A DNA stretch of 64,000 nt from JBOGTC01 sp050692055 (lineage in GTDB: Bacteria > Chloroflexota > Limnocylindria > QHBO01): NCBI GenBank assembly GCA_050692055.1, contig JBOGTC010000075.1, forward strand, positions 12,306 through 76,305, read 5' to 3'. The position numbers and the translations under genes are program-made. Shown here one piece after another: positions 24,157-32,328 of this stretch; position 1 is the first letter of the stretch; every line of letters begins with the position of its first letter. Below the pieces are notes generated by a model, which saw only the letters and a list, made by a program, of their open reading frames with translations, ran no database searches and was not told the DNA's origin.

Positions 24157-25350
24157 ATGACGACCTCCGCGCCCCTCTCGCAGCGCATTCGCGACAGCAT
24201 CGCCCCGTTCCTGACGTTCTTCGGCGGACCCTTCGATCAGCTGAACAAGCAGCCGGACGTGGCGAACTTCGCGGTCGGCAACCCGCAGGAGATGCCGCTC
24301 GCCGCGTACGTCGAGACGCTGCAGCGGTACGTCGTCCCGCAGGACAAGGACTGGTTCGCCTACAAGTTGTCCGAGCCGGCATCGCAGCGCACCGTCGCCG
24401 CCTCCTTGAGCGAGCGGACCGGCCTGGCATGGGATCCGGAGGACGTGGCGATGACGAACGGGGGCTTCGCCGCGCTCGCCGTCTCGCTGCGTGCGCTCGT
24501 CCGACCGGGCGACGAGGTGCTCTTCCTCTCGCCGCCATGGTTCTTCTACGAGATATTGATCCTCGTCGCCGGCGGCGAACCCGTCCGCCTCAAGCTCGAA
24601 CCGCCCGCCTTCGACCTCGACGTCGACCGCATCGCGGCAGCCATCACGCCGCGGACCCGCGTCGTCCTCGTGAACAGCCCGCACAACCCCACCGGACGCG
24701 TCTTCACGCAGGAGTCCTTCGATGCCCTCGCATCGGCGCTGACCGATGTCTCCGGTCGCATCGGCCATCCGATCTGGCTCCTGTCGGACGAGCCGTACAA
24801 CCGCATCGTCTTCGACGGACGCGCCGCGCGCAGTCCCGCGGAGGTCTACCCGCACACCGTGATCACCTACTCGTACGGGAAGCAGCTGCTGGCGCCGGGC
24901 ATGCGCATCGGCTACATCGCCGTGCCGCCCACCTGCCCCGAGCGTGCCGAGCTGCGCGACGCGTTCTTCGTGCAGCAGATCGCGACCGGCTACTCGTGGC
25001 CGAACGCGCTGCTCCAGCACGCCCTGGCCGATCTCGAGCAGCTGTCCGTCGACATCGGGGCGCTCCAGCGACGCCGGGACCGCCTGGTGCCGGCGCTGCG
25101 CGAGATGGGCTACGAGGCCTCGATGCCGGAGGGCACCTTCTACACCATGGCCCGCTCCCCCATCGACGACGACATTGCCTTCGCCGATGTCCTCGCGCGC
25201 CACCGCGTGCTCGTCCTCCCGGGCACGATCGTGGAGGTGCCAGGCTGGTTCCGGGTCAGCCTCACCGCTTCGGATGAGATGGTCGAAGCCGGCATCCCCC
25301 GCTTCGCCGCCGCCCGCCGGCAGGTGGCCGGGACGGCCCCGCGTGCGTGA
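24157..25350 (+). CDS. PLP-dependent aminotransferase class I/II
   Basis: The 397-residue protein is a fold-type I aminotransferase. FAVGNPQEMP begins the N-terminal arm. NSPHNPTGRVFTQ is the conserved Asn/Pro motif; LLSDEPYNRIVFDG holds the Asp/Tyr that bind PLP; YSYGKQLLAPGMRIGYI contains the Schiff-base Lys; and WFRVSLTASDEM near the end holds the carboxylate-binding Arg. It should transfer amino groups between amino and oxo acids in the cytoplasm; substrate unknown. The cupin gene overlaps its stop by eight bases. Confidence 0.85.
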   Translation: MTTSAPLSQRIRDSIAPFLTFFGGPFDQLNKQPDVANFAVGNPQEMPLAAYVETLQRYVVPQDKDWFAYKLSEPASQRTVAASLSERTGLAWDPEDVAMTNGGFAALAVSLRALVRPGDEVLFLSPPWFFYEILILVAGGEPVRLKLEPPAFDLDVDRIAAAITPRTRVVLVNSPHNPTGRVFTQESFDALASALTDVSGRIGHPIWLLSDEPYNRIVFDGRAARSPAEVYPHTVITYSYGKQLLAPGMRIGYIAVPPTCPERAELRDAFFVQQIATGYSWPNALLQHALADLEQLSVDIGALQRRRDRLVPALREMGYEASMPEGTFYTMARSPIDDDIAFADVLARHRVLVLPGTIVEVPGWFRVSLTASDEMVEAGIPRFAAARRQVAGTAPRA

Positions 25351-25711
25351 GCTCGACGGCATGCGGATCATCGGGCCGGCCGACGGCGAGGCCAGCCCCG
25401 GCCCCAGATCGACGCTGCGAGAGCTGATCTCGGCGCGCGATACGGCGGGGCGATGGAGGCTCGGCGAGGTGACCTCCGACCCCGACGAGAGCGTCGCCAC
25501 GCACTTCCACCCGGGCGAGCCGGAGGCGCTCATCGTGCTCGAGGGCGAGTCGGAGCTGCACGGCGCGCAGGGGGTGGCGCACCTTGGACCCGGTGACGTG
25601 GTCTTCATTCCGCCCGACACCGAGCACGGACTGCGGACGCCCGAGGGCGGCCGGTGGCTTGCGCTGTGGCCCATCGGCGAACGAGTACCCGGGACGCGGT
25701 ACACCGGCTGA
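25343..25711 (+). CDS. Cupin-domain protein
   Basis: The 122-residue protein has a single cupin barrel with metal motif 1 VATHFHPGEPEALIVLEGE (HxH...E) and motif 2 LGPGDVVFIPPDTEHGL with the His. The GTG at 25343 overlaps the aminotransferase end; an ATG at 25361 is another possibility. Such proteins are dioxygenases, isomerases or sensors. Being coupled to the aminotransferase, it may act on the same amino compound or its oxo product. Confidence 0.7.
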   Translation: MRELDGMRIIGPADGEASPGPRSTLRELISARDTAGRWRLGEVTSDPDESVATHFHPGEPEALIVLEGESELHGAQGVAHLGPGDVVFIPPDTEHGLRTPEGGRWLALWPIGERVPGTRYTG

Positions 25712-25843
25712 GCCGCCGCAGACTTCGATCGACCAGCCGCCCATCACCCAACCGGATCGCGGAGAACCGAGGGGCCTCGCCAGGAGCAGTTCTTCCCCGA
25801 TGGCGTAAAGTCGATAACGTCCAATACCCGAGGAGACCGCGAC

Positions 25844-25921
25844 ATGGGCGACAAGGGACCTGGCTCGAAGAGCAAGGACAAGAAGAAGAAGGGCGCCAAG
25901 TCCGGCAACAAGAAGAAGTAG
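25844..25921 (+). CDS. 25-residue lysine-rich peptide
   Basis: An ATG at 25844 behind CGAGGAGACCG encodes 25 residues, 11 of them Lys: MGDKGPGSKSKDKKKKG then AKSGNKKK. Tiny MGDK-type Lys-rich proteins are widespread in Chloroflexota and actinobacteria as unnamed genes, so this is probably real. Charge suggests nucleic-acid or ribosome contact, but function is unknown. It is too short for ordinary gene callers. Confidence 0.6.
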   Translation: MGDKGPGSKSKDKKKKGAKSGNKKK

Positions 25922-25938
25922 CGCGCTCGGCCGGTCAG

Positions 25939-26676
25939 CTAGATTGCCGGCTTCTCCCAGACCGATACGTGCCCGCGGCTGTCGCTGGTAAACGGCTCGC
26001 GTTTCCAGCCTGACCAACGCTCGCGCAACCGCATGCCGGCGAGCTCAGCCATCAGGTCGAGCTCTGCGGGCCACGCGTAGCGGAAGGGAATCGAGCTGCG
26101 CTCGAGTCGTCCGTCGACGACTTCGAAGTGATGTGAGGTCAGGCCCTGCGTCGCGACGTCGTACTCATCGATCCCCCACCGGGTCTCGCTGACGTGGAAG
26201 GCCTGGAACGTCTCGCCCGGTGGAAGGCGCTGGAGATCGGGCACGCCGACCTCGATGACGAAGCAGCCGCCGGGCTCGAGGTGCGCCGCCACGTTGCAGA
26301 AGCACGCGACCTGGGCGTCCTGCGTCGTCAGGTTCATGATGGTGTTGAAGACCAGGTAGGCGACCGAGAACGGGCCGTCAACCTTCGTCGTCGCGAAGTC
26401 GCCGATCGTCACGCTGATCTCCTCAGCACCTGGCTTCGCGCGCAGCCGCTCGACCATCGCCTTCGACAGGTCGATCCCGTGCACCGGCACCCCACGCCGC
26501 GCGAGCGGAAGCGCGATGCGGCCCGTCCCGATCCCGAGCTCGAGCGCGCGTCCGCTTCCGGCAAGCTCTACGAGGAAGTCGACGACCGGCTCCACCACGG
26601 CCGGATCGAACATCTCCGCAGAGGTTTCGTCATACCTCGCGGCGACGCGCTCACCGAAGTAGCCGTCGTCATCCAC
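25939..26676 (-). CDS. Class I SAM-dependent methyltransferase
   Basis: The 245-residue protein has the Rossmann methyltransferase pattern: motif I ALELGIGTGRIALPL, motif II VHGIDLSKAMVE, GDFATTKVDGPFSVAYL and LEPGGCFVIEV. It has no membrane segment. The N-terminal AARYDETSAEM resembles small-molecule or ubiquinone-type methyltransferases. The substrate cannot be inferred from its neighbours. It is convergent with the Lys-rich peptide gene. Confidence 0.85.
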   Translation of the reverse strand: MDDDGYFGERVAARYDETSAEMFDPAVVEPVVDFLVELAGSGRALELGIGTGRIALPLARRGVPVHGIDLSKAMVERLRAKPGAEEISVTIGDFATTKVDGPFSVAYLVFNTIMNLTTQDAQVACFCNVAAHLEPGGCFVIEVGVPDLQRLPPGETFQAFHVSETRWGIDEYDVATQGLTSHHFEVVDGRLERSSIPFRYAWPAELDLMAELAGMRLRERWSGWKREPFTSDSRGHVSVWEKPAI

Positions 26677-26758
26677 GGGTTGAGTCTATCGCCACGTCGC
26701 GTCACGCTTCGACATGGCCCGTTGTGCGGGATCGTCACTGCGGCGATACTGCGCGAGC

Positions 26759-27259
26759 ATGGAGATCCGCGACCTGCTTCCCGGGATCATCGGCTCATTC
26801 GTAGGCGTGACCGGCTGGCTCATGGTCGGCCTCTACATCCAGCGCCGCCAGTTCATGCGGCAGGCACGCAACGCGGCCAAGGCTGTCTACTTCGAGCCTG
26901 ACGTCAATCTCGCGGCGATTACCGTCGCGCGTGATCACGGCCTCTTCGCCGATCTCGACCGCTCCTCGTTCGAGCGCCTCCTGCCGGAGCTGGCCACGCT
27001 CCTCGCGGCAGGCGACCTGAAGACGGTCGTCGACGCCTACATGACCCACGCCGGCTACCGGCAGCTGGCCTCGCGCGAGGATCTTCCCCCCGACGTTCGT
27101 CGGGTGGCGCTCACCGCGTTCGTCAACGCGCATGGGTGGGCGCTCGCGACCCTGCGCTCGTGCGCCTTTACCGACCGCGAGGTGCGCGCGATTCCCGCGC
27201 AGGATGAGGCGGATGCGCACCCCTCCGGCCGCGATGCGGCCGCGAGGGGGAGACCGTGA
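26759..27259 (+). CDS. Membrane-anchored hypothetical protein
   Basis: The 166-residue protein starts with one membrane segment (LLPGIIGSFVGVTGWLMVGLYI), then a basic patch QRRQFMRQARNAAKAVYFE, then a soluble helical domain (SFERLLPELATLLAAGDLKTVVDAYM). No family is recognised. It is coupled to the SnoaL gene by a GTGA overlap at 27256-27259, so both may serve one function. Confidence 0.6.
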   Translation: MEIRDLLPGIIGSFVGVTGWLMVGLYIQRRQFMRQARNAAKAVYFEPDVNLAAITVARDHGLFADLDRSSFERLLPELATLLAAGDLKTVVDAYMTHAGYRQLASREDLPPDVRRVALTAFVNAHGWALATLRSCAFTDREVRAIPAQDEADAHPSGRDAAARGRP

Positions 27260-27693
27260 CCGATGTCGACCATCGGCTGCTGCTGACGGGCCTCGCCGGA
27301 GTCATCAACCGCCATGACTGGGCTGGTTTGACCGACTACTTCCACCCGGATGCCATCCTGGAGTATCCGCAGTCCAAGGAGCGATTTCGTGGCCTGGGCA
27401 ACATTCGGGCACAGTTCGAGAACTACCCCGGCCTGGAGCCCGGCTCGTCCGAGCTCGACGAGGTCATCGGCGGCACAACCTACGCCTTGACGCAGATGTA
27501 CACGGTCATCGGCATCGAGGGCAGCGGCGACCGCGGGACCGCCATCATCCGCGTCGGCTACCCGGATGGCAGCCGATGGTGGGCCGTCAACATCTACGAG
27601 GTGCGCGACGGACGCATCGCTCGTTCGCGAACTTTCTTCGCGCCCGAGTTCGAGCCGCCCGACTGGCGCGCCCCGTTCCGCGACGAAGGCTAG
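27256..27693 (+). CDS. SnoaL/NTF2-like protein
   Basis: The 145-residue protein has the NTF2-like fold: LAGVINRHDWAGLTDYFHPDAILEYPQS, with the cone-forming helices, then SRWWAVNIYEVRDGRIARSRTFFAPEFEPP as the long closing strands. SnoaL relatives are cyclases, isomerases or binding proteins for small organic acids. GTG is the start and overlaps the membrane-protein stop. Confidence 0.8.
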   Translation: MTDVDHRLLLTGLAGVINRHDWAGLTDYFHPDAILEYPQSKERFRGLGNIRAQFENYPGLEPGSSELDEVIGGTTYALTQMYTVIGIEGSGDRGTAIIRVGYPDGSRWWAVNIYEVRDGRIARSRTFFAPEFEPPDWRAPFRDEG

Positions 27694-27795
27694 GCACCGT
27701 CGAGCGACGCGGTCACGGTCACGGAGCCGGCATCGAATAGGGCGTGGAGACGCCAGCGGTGAGAGTCGACCGACCCGGATCGAGGAGGAGCCGCG

Positions 27796-28599
27796 GTGGA
27801 ACCGATCGAGCGGCCGACGCCGACGGAGGCAGACGAGCGCTGGGCACAGATGCTCCTCGACAATCCGCGAGGACGACGCAATCGCCGATTCCATCGTCGG
27901 ATCCCGAGCCCACCGCGATGCAGGCTGTGCGCTGCTCCTTTCGGCATCCCGGGTGGGCTGGTCATGCCCATCCTCGGCCACGGGCGGTGGTCGAAGAATC
28001 CCAAGTACTGCGCCGGCTGCTTTCGGATGCTGGAGCGGAACCACGGCGGCGCGGAGATAGCGTGCTCGCTCCTCTTCGCCGATGTGCGCGGCTCGACACG
28101 GCTCGCGGAGCGAATGAGCCCGCGGGAGTTCAACCGTCTCATGGGTCGCTTCCACGACATGGCGTTCGATGTCCTGGTCGACCACGACGCGTTCGTCGAC
28201 AAGTTCGTGGGCGACGAGATCATCGGGATCTTCGTCCCGGCCATGGCCGGCGCCTCCCACGGGCACAAGGCCATCGAAGCGGCGCGCGATCTTCTGCGGC
28301 GGACGTCCGGGACGGATCCGTCGAAGCCATGGATGCCCATCGGCATCGGCGTGAGCACGGGCGTGGCGTATGTCGGTTCGGTCGGCCAGGGGCCGGATAC
28401 CAACCTGACCGCCATGGGCGATCTCGTGAACACGACCGCTCGTCTCGCATCGGCTGCCGCCGCCGGCGAAGTCCTCGTCATGGTGTCATCGGAGACGCGC
28501 GATCTGCTCGACGGCCTCGAGCGCCGAACGCTGGCGTTGAAGGGAAAGAGCACACCCACCGAGGTTGCCGTGATCACGTCCACGGGAAAGGAGCGATGA
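27796..28599 (+). CDS. Class III adenylate/guanylate cyclase with N-terminal zinc-finger-like region
   Basis: The 267-residue protein has a CxxC pair at about 42-45 (CRLCAAPF) and a second at about 72-75 (YCAGC), which could bind Zn or a metal cluster. The cyclase domain follows: SLLFADVRGSTRLAE (first metal Asp), DKFVGDEIIGIFVP (second metal Asp) and NLTAMGDLVNTTARLAS (Asn/Arg transition-state residues). It should make cAMP or cGMP in the cytoplasm. A GAGGAGG ribosome site precedes the GTG at 27796. Four bases separate it from the dehydrogenase gene. Confidence 0.85.
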   Translation: MEPIERPTPTEADERWAQMLLDNPRGRRNRRFHRRIPSPPRCRLCAAPFGIPGGLVMPILGHGRWSKNPKYCAGCFRMLERNHGGAEIACSLLFADVRGSTRLAERMSPREFNRLMGRFHDMAFDVLVDHDAFVDKFVGDEIIGIFVPAMAGASHGHKAIEAARDLLRRTSGTDPSKPWMPIGIGVSTGVAYVGSVGQGPDTNLTAMGDLVNTTARLASAAAAGEVLVMVSSETRDLLDGLERRTLALKGKSTPTEVAVITSTGKER

Positions 28600-28603
28600 C
28601 GGT

Positions 28604-29578
28604 GTGAAAGCGATCGTCCGCGACCGGTATGGCTCGCCCGACGTCGTCGAGGTCCACGAGGTCGACAAGCCGGTCCTCGGAGCCGACGACGTGCTGGTGC
28701 GTGTGCGCGCGTCATCCCTCAATGCGGCTGACCTCGACTTCGTCTACGGCCGGCCGTGGGCCGCGCGCATCGGGATCGGGTTGCGCGCGCCGAGGCAGCG
28801 CGTCCTGGGCGTTGACGTTGCCGGCGAGGTCGAGGCGGTCGGCGGCAACGTGACGGAGCTCAAGCCCGGCGACGCGGTGTTCGGCGACATGTACGAGTTC
28901 GGCCAGGGGGCATTCGCCGAGTACGTATCGGCGCCGGCGCGAGCGTTCGCCCCGAAGCCGGACGGGATGACGTTCGAGGTTGCCGCGACCCTCCCGCACG
29001 CCGCCATCCTGGCCCTCCAGGGACTGCGCGGCGGCAGGTCGATCCAGGCCGGGCACCGCGTCCTGGTCAACGGCGCGTCGGGAAACGTTGGTCCATTCGC
29101 CGTGCAGATCGCGAAGACCCGCGGAGCGGAGGTGACCGGCGTCTGCAGCACCGACAAGATGGAGCTGGTGCGCTCGATCGGCGCGGACCACGTCATTGAT
29201 TACACCCGCGAGGACTTCACCCGAAACGGGCAACGGTACGACTTCATCCTCGACGTGATCGCGCGTCACTCGATCTTCGACTACCGGCGTTCACTGGCTC
29301 CCGGAGGACGCTACGTATGTGTCGGCGGCACAGGCGGCCGGCTGCTCCAGGTCCTGATCCTTGGAGCGCTCCTGTCGCTGACCGACAGCAGAAAGCTGGC
29401 TCTCATGGTGTGGTGGAAGCCGTTCAAGAGGGAAGACGTGGCAACCCTGGTCGAGCTCATCGAGGCGGGCCAGGTCACACCCGTCATCGATCGGATCTTT
29501 CCGCTGAGCCAGGTCCCCGAGGCGCTCCGGTATCTGGACGACGGCCACGCCAGGGGAAAGGTCCTCATCACCATGTGA
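28604..29578 (+). CDS. NAD(P)-dependent zinc-independent alcohol dehydrogenase (quinone-oxidoreductase type, MDR)
   Basis: The 324-residue MDR protein has MKAIVRDRYGSPDVVEV at its start, VLGVDVAGEVEAVG in the catalytic domain, and the Rossmann motif VLVNGASGNVGPFAVQIAK for NAD(P) binding. The Cys/His zinc ligands are absent, as in NADPH:quinone reductases. VPEALRYLDDGHARGKVLI closes it. The GTG at 28604 follows AAAGGAGCG. A truncated relative lies at 23977. Substrate unknown; an alpha,beta-enone or quinone is typical. Confidence 0.85.
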   Translation: MKAIVRDRYGSPDVVEVHEVDKPVLGADDVLVRVRASSLNAADLDFVYGRPWAARIGIGLRAPRQRVLGVDVAGEVEAVGGNVTELKPGDAVFGDMYEFGQGAFAEYVSAPARAFAPKPDGMTFEVAATLPHAAILALQGLRGGRSIQAGHRVLVNGASGNVGPFAVQIAKTRGAEVTGVCSTDKMELVRSIGADHVIDYTREDFTRNGQRYDFILDVIARHSIFDYRRSLAPGGRYVCVGGTGGRLLQVLILGALLSLTDSRKLALMVWWKPFKREDVATLVELIEAGQVTPVIDRIFPLSQVPEALRYLDDGHARGKVLITM

Positions 29579-29588
29579 GGCGATGCCG

Positions 29589-30056
29589 CTAGCCCTCGTG
29601 AGGGTCGCCCCGGAAGAAGCGGGGTGCGCTGACGAGGAGGGCCGCGGCGCTCAGCACGGCGAGGATCGGGCCGGAGATCATCGGTGGAGGTGGAGGCTGA
29701 TCGGGCTCCACGCCGGCGACGAGGTAGAAGACCAGCGCGCCAGCTGCCCACAGCGGCAGGACCCACATCGCCCACCACGCCCAGCGCTGGTTACGGCGGA
29801 AGGCAAACACCAGGATGGCCGTCGCCAGAAGACCGATGCCGACCAGGCTGAAGCCGTTCGCACGCGTGAAGAAGTCAAAGAGCCGATATCCGGCAGCGCC
29901 CTCCGCCTCGATCTCCTCCGGCGTCAGGCCGGTCAGGGCCATCGGGATGGCGCGATCGGCAGCCGGGCCGACGACGACGTCCGTCACACCGAACGTCACC
30001 AGGAGAAGGGCGAACAGCAGGAGGACCCACCATGCGTGGCGTTCGAGCCATCTCAA
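29589..30056 (-). CDS. Four-helix membrane protein
   Basis: The 155-residue protein has four hydrophobic segments (HAWWVLLLFALLLVTFGVTDVVVG, LVGIGLLATAILVFAF, WAWWAMWVLPLWAAGALVFYLV and GPILAVLSAAALLVSAPR) with short loops and Pro-rich residues before the last. I chose the TTG at 30056 because it follows GGAGGTG at seven bases; the longer frame from 30104 lacks a site. No family is recognised. Confidence 0.6.
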   Translation of the reverse strand: MRWLERHAWWVLLLFALLLVTFGVTDVVVGPAADRAIPMALTGLTPEEIEAEGAAGYRLFDFFTRANGFSLVGIGLLATAILVFAFRRNQRWAWWAMWVLPLWAAGALVFYLVAGVEPDQPPPPPMISGPILAVLSAAALLVSAPRFFRGDPHEG

Positions 30057-30143
30057 GAGCTGACACCTCCGGTACGGAAAGGGTGGCCGGGATTCGGCCA
30101 GCATAGGGCGCGGTGTCGGCCGCGGAAGAGGACTGATGCGTCA

Positions 30144-30596
30144 CTACCTGAAAGTGATCCTCGACGTGCCGTGCTCCTTCATCCACTTGGCGACGGCGCG
30201 TGGACCGGCACCCGACAGCCACGCGCCCTCGACGAAACCGGCCAGCTCGTCCCGGCTCAGTTCGCCAATCCGCGAACCACGGAGCAGCACCGACGGGTGG
30301 CCGTCGAAGTGGGATGTCGTGAAGAACGGCAGGGACGCATCGGCCAGGATGGCTTCCTTCTCGAGCTCCGATGCCACCCAGAACACGATGACGTCGGTGT
30401 ATCGCTCGCCCGTGTCGGGGTCGACCGCGTCCGGACGCGGGTTACGGAAGAACAGGAAGCTGCGACGGCTGACCTGGTAGACCGTCGGGCCACCGCCGGC
30501 CAGGGTCACGCCCGGCAGTGCACGCGCGATCTCGTGGATGTCGTCCACGGTCGCTGGACGCAAACCATCGGCGGCAGTCGCTCGGCGTCGGCCCAT
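30144..30596 (-). CDS. MmcQ/YjbR-like protein
   Basis: The 150-residue protein matches the MmcQ/YjbR fold: IHEIARALPGVT near the start, YQVSRRSFLFFRNPRPDA, FFTTSHFDGHPSVLLRG, and the end LSRDELAGFVEGAWLSGAGPRAVAKWMKE. Such proteins bind DNA by a CyaY-like fold, though a function is not established. It is divergent from the next gene at 30632. Confidence 0.75.
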   Translation of the reverse strand: MGRRRATAADGLRPATVDDIHEIARALPGVTLAGGGPTVYQVSRRSFLFFRNPRPDAVDPDTGERYTDVIVFWVASELEKEAILADASLPFFTTSHFDGHPSVLLRGSRIGELSRDELAGFVEGAWLSGAGPRAVAKWMKEHGTSRITFR

Positions 30597-30631
30597 GCAT
30601 GGATGCTACCAACCGACGTACGCTGTGCCGC

Positions 30632-31303
30632 ATGACCGATGCGCTGCGGGTGATCCTCGAGATCGGCACGAAGGGTCGCCGGGTCGTGGCGGCCGCGACC
30701 GACTGGCCTGGCCTCGATCGCTGGGGGAAGACCGAGGACGACGCGCTGGAGAAGCTGTCGGGGTACCTCCCGCGCTACGCGGGCGTCGCCGTGCGGGCCG
30801 GCCTCGCGGACGCGTTCGAGCGCCAGCGCACGATCGAGGTGATCGAGCAGTATCCCGGATCGAGCTCGACCGACTTCTGGGGCATCGCCCACGTGCCGTC
30901 GGAGACCGAGCGCGAGGTGCTGTCAGCGGCCGACCTGGATCGACGGCTCGAGCTGCTGCAAGCCTGCTGGGCCCACTTCGACGACGTGGCCGCCCGCGTG
31001 TCCGAGGGCCTGGCGCCCGGCCCGCGGGGAGGCGGATGGACTCGCGACGAGATCATTCGCCACGTGTACGCGAACGAACCGGAGCAGTTCTCGCGCAAGG
31101 TCGAGGTCAGGACGCCGAAGGAGGTCGTGCTCACCCAAGAGGGCCTCGCGACGCATCGGCAGGAATACACCGATGCCATCCGCGCCTACAACGCCGAGGG
31201 CAAGCCGGCGCGGACCTGGCCGATCCAGTTCCTGGTGCGCCGCACCGCTCACCACGTCATGGATCATGCCTGGGAACTGGAGGACCGGGACCTCACATCC
31301 TGA
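30632..31303 (+). CDS. DinB-like protein with N-terminal extension
   Basis: The 223-residue protein starts with the conserved LEIGTKGRRVVAAATDWPGLDRWGKTEDDALEKL and PRYAGVAVRAGL, and the second half looks DinB-like (LELLQACWAHFDDVAARV, TRDEIIRHVYANEPEQFSRK, RRTAHHVMDHAWELEDRD). The C-terminal His-rich helix would hold a metal. It has relatives in actinobacteria and Chloroflexota with no known role. The ATG at 30632 is 36 bases from the MmcQ start on the other strand. Confidence 0.7.
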   Translation: MTDALRVILEIGTKGRRVVAAATDWPGLDRWGKTEDDALEKLSGYLPRYAGVAVRAGLADAFERQRTIEVIEQYPGSSSTDFWGIAHVPSETEREVLSAADLDRRLELLQACWAHFDDVAARVSEGLAPGPRGGGWTRDEIIRHVYANEPEQFSRKVEVRTPKEVVLTQEGLATHRQEYTDAIRAYNAEGKPARTWPIQFLVRRTAHHVMDHAWELEDRDLTS

Positions 31304-31670
31304 GCCGACAATCAAGTACTGGTGCTGGAGGTGATGGCGGTGCGGTCGCCGTGCCATCTTCCCGCCTCCTGGGTGACCCAGCTCACACAGTGGCTCCCAT
31401 GTCAAGCCGCGGGGCTGATCTCCGCGGGCATCGAGCACGCAGCGTTCGCTCAGCGGTGACGGCGCATCGGCGATCGAGCCGACCGACGGATCAACCCTCG
31501 TCGTACTCGAGAACAGATGAGTCATGGTCGCGAACCCTTCCGCCACACGGCTACCACTCGGCCGCCGATCGTATCAACGACCACCTCGATGACCCGATCG
31601 CCGAAGTGGTAGCGAGTGCGGATCTCGCGGGCAACATCGTGGTTGCCGCTCAGTAGACGGGACGCGGGCG
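31304..31670. other. Intergenic region without a convincing gene
   Basis: Here the two flanking genes converge. A minus-strand frame at about 31545-31660 gives VAREIRTRYHFGDRVIEVV and IGGRVVAVWRKGSRP, which looks like the tail of a small protein, but it has no start codon or ribosome site. A plus-strand frame is no better. I see no terminator or repeat. Confidence 0.5.
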
Positions 31671-32318
31671 TCAGAAGTTGGGCGGCGTAATCGCCGAGAC
31701 GATCTCGGCCGGCTCATCGCCCACCGCACGCGCCTTGTGCGGCAGCCCCGAGTCGTAGTAGATGGAGTCGCCCTCGTTCAGCTCGTAGTCGACGTCCCCG
31801 ACGGTCATCATCACCCGGCCGCTCAGAACCAGCGCGCACTCCTCGCCCTCATGGGCCATGGCGGCGCTGTCCAGTCCGGGCTTGAGGCGCACGATGATCA
31901 TCTCGATCTTGCGGCGAAGATCCGGCGACACAAGCTCATAGGAGACCGGTGCCCCCGGCGGCCGGATCACCTTGCGTGAATCCTTGCGCACCACCATGCC
32001 ATTCGCTTCAGGACCGGTGAACAGCAGGAAGACCGGCACCTCCAGGGCAGCCGCGATGGAGCGGAGCACCATCAGCGACGGATATGCCACGCCGCGCTCC
32101 ACGCCGCTCAGGAAGCTCCGCGTGATTCCGACGCGCGCGGCCAAGCCGGTCAGCGTCAAACCGCGCTCCGTGCGCAGCGTTCGTATCCGCCGACCAAGCT
32201 GATCGTCTCGCTCAACCGGCGGCGACTTCGGTTCGCGCCGTGGAGCATCCCGGCCAGACACACGACGGGCTGCCGATCGGTTGGGAGAAGACGTTTTGCC
32301 TGACTGGCGCGTCGACAT
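31671..32318 (-). CDS. XRE-family HTH regulator with C-terminal cupin sensor
   Basis: The 215-residue protein has a disordered basic N terminus of about 38 residues, an XRE helix-turn-helix (LRTERGLTLTGLAARVGITRSFLSGVERGVAYPSLMVL) and a C-terminal cupin (AAMAHEGEECALVLSGRVMM, YELNEGDSIYYDSGLPHKARAVG). XRE-cupin proteins are single-component sensors of small metabolites, such as PuuR and SutR. It is the last gene of the ort operon, 10 bases after the LLM gene, and probably controls that operon in response to its substrate. Confidence 0.85.
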   Translation of the reverse strand: MSTRQSGKTSSPNRSAARRVSGRDAPRREPKSPPVERDDQLGRRIRTLRTERGLTLTGLAARVGITRSFLSGVERGVAYPSLMVLRSIAAALEVPVFLLFTGPEANGMVVRKDSRKVIRPPGAPVSYELVSPDLRRKIEMIIVRLKPGLDSAAMAHEGEECALVLSGRVMMTVGDVDYELNEGDSIYYDSGLPHKARAVGDEPAEIVSAITPPNF

Positions 32319-32328
32319 GGCTATTGAG

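Noticed and set aside
24130..25704. Long minus-strand open frame of 524 codons over the aminotransferase and cupin genes
   Set aside because: It is the antisense shadow of two genes with clear family motifs. GC-rich codon use creates such long frames; the translation has no family resemblance.
31545..31660. Minus-strand frame REIRTRYHFGDRVIEVV in the gap after the XRE-cupin gene
   Set aside because: It looks protein-like, but there is no start codon or ribosome site and no family match I can defend. It may be the tail of a lost gene.
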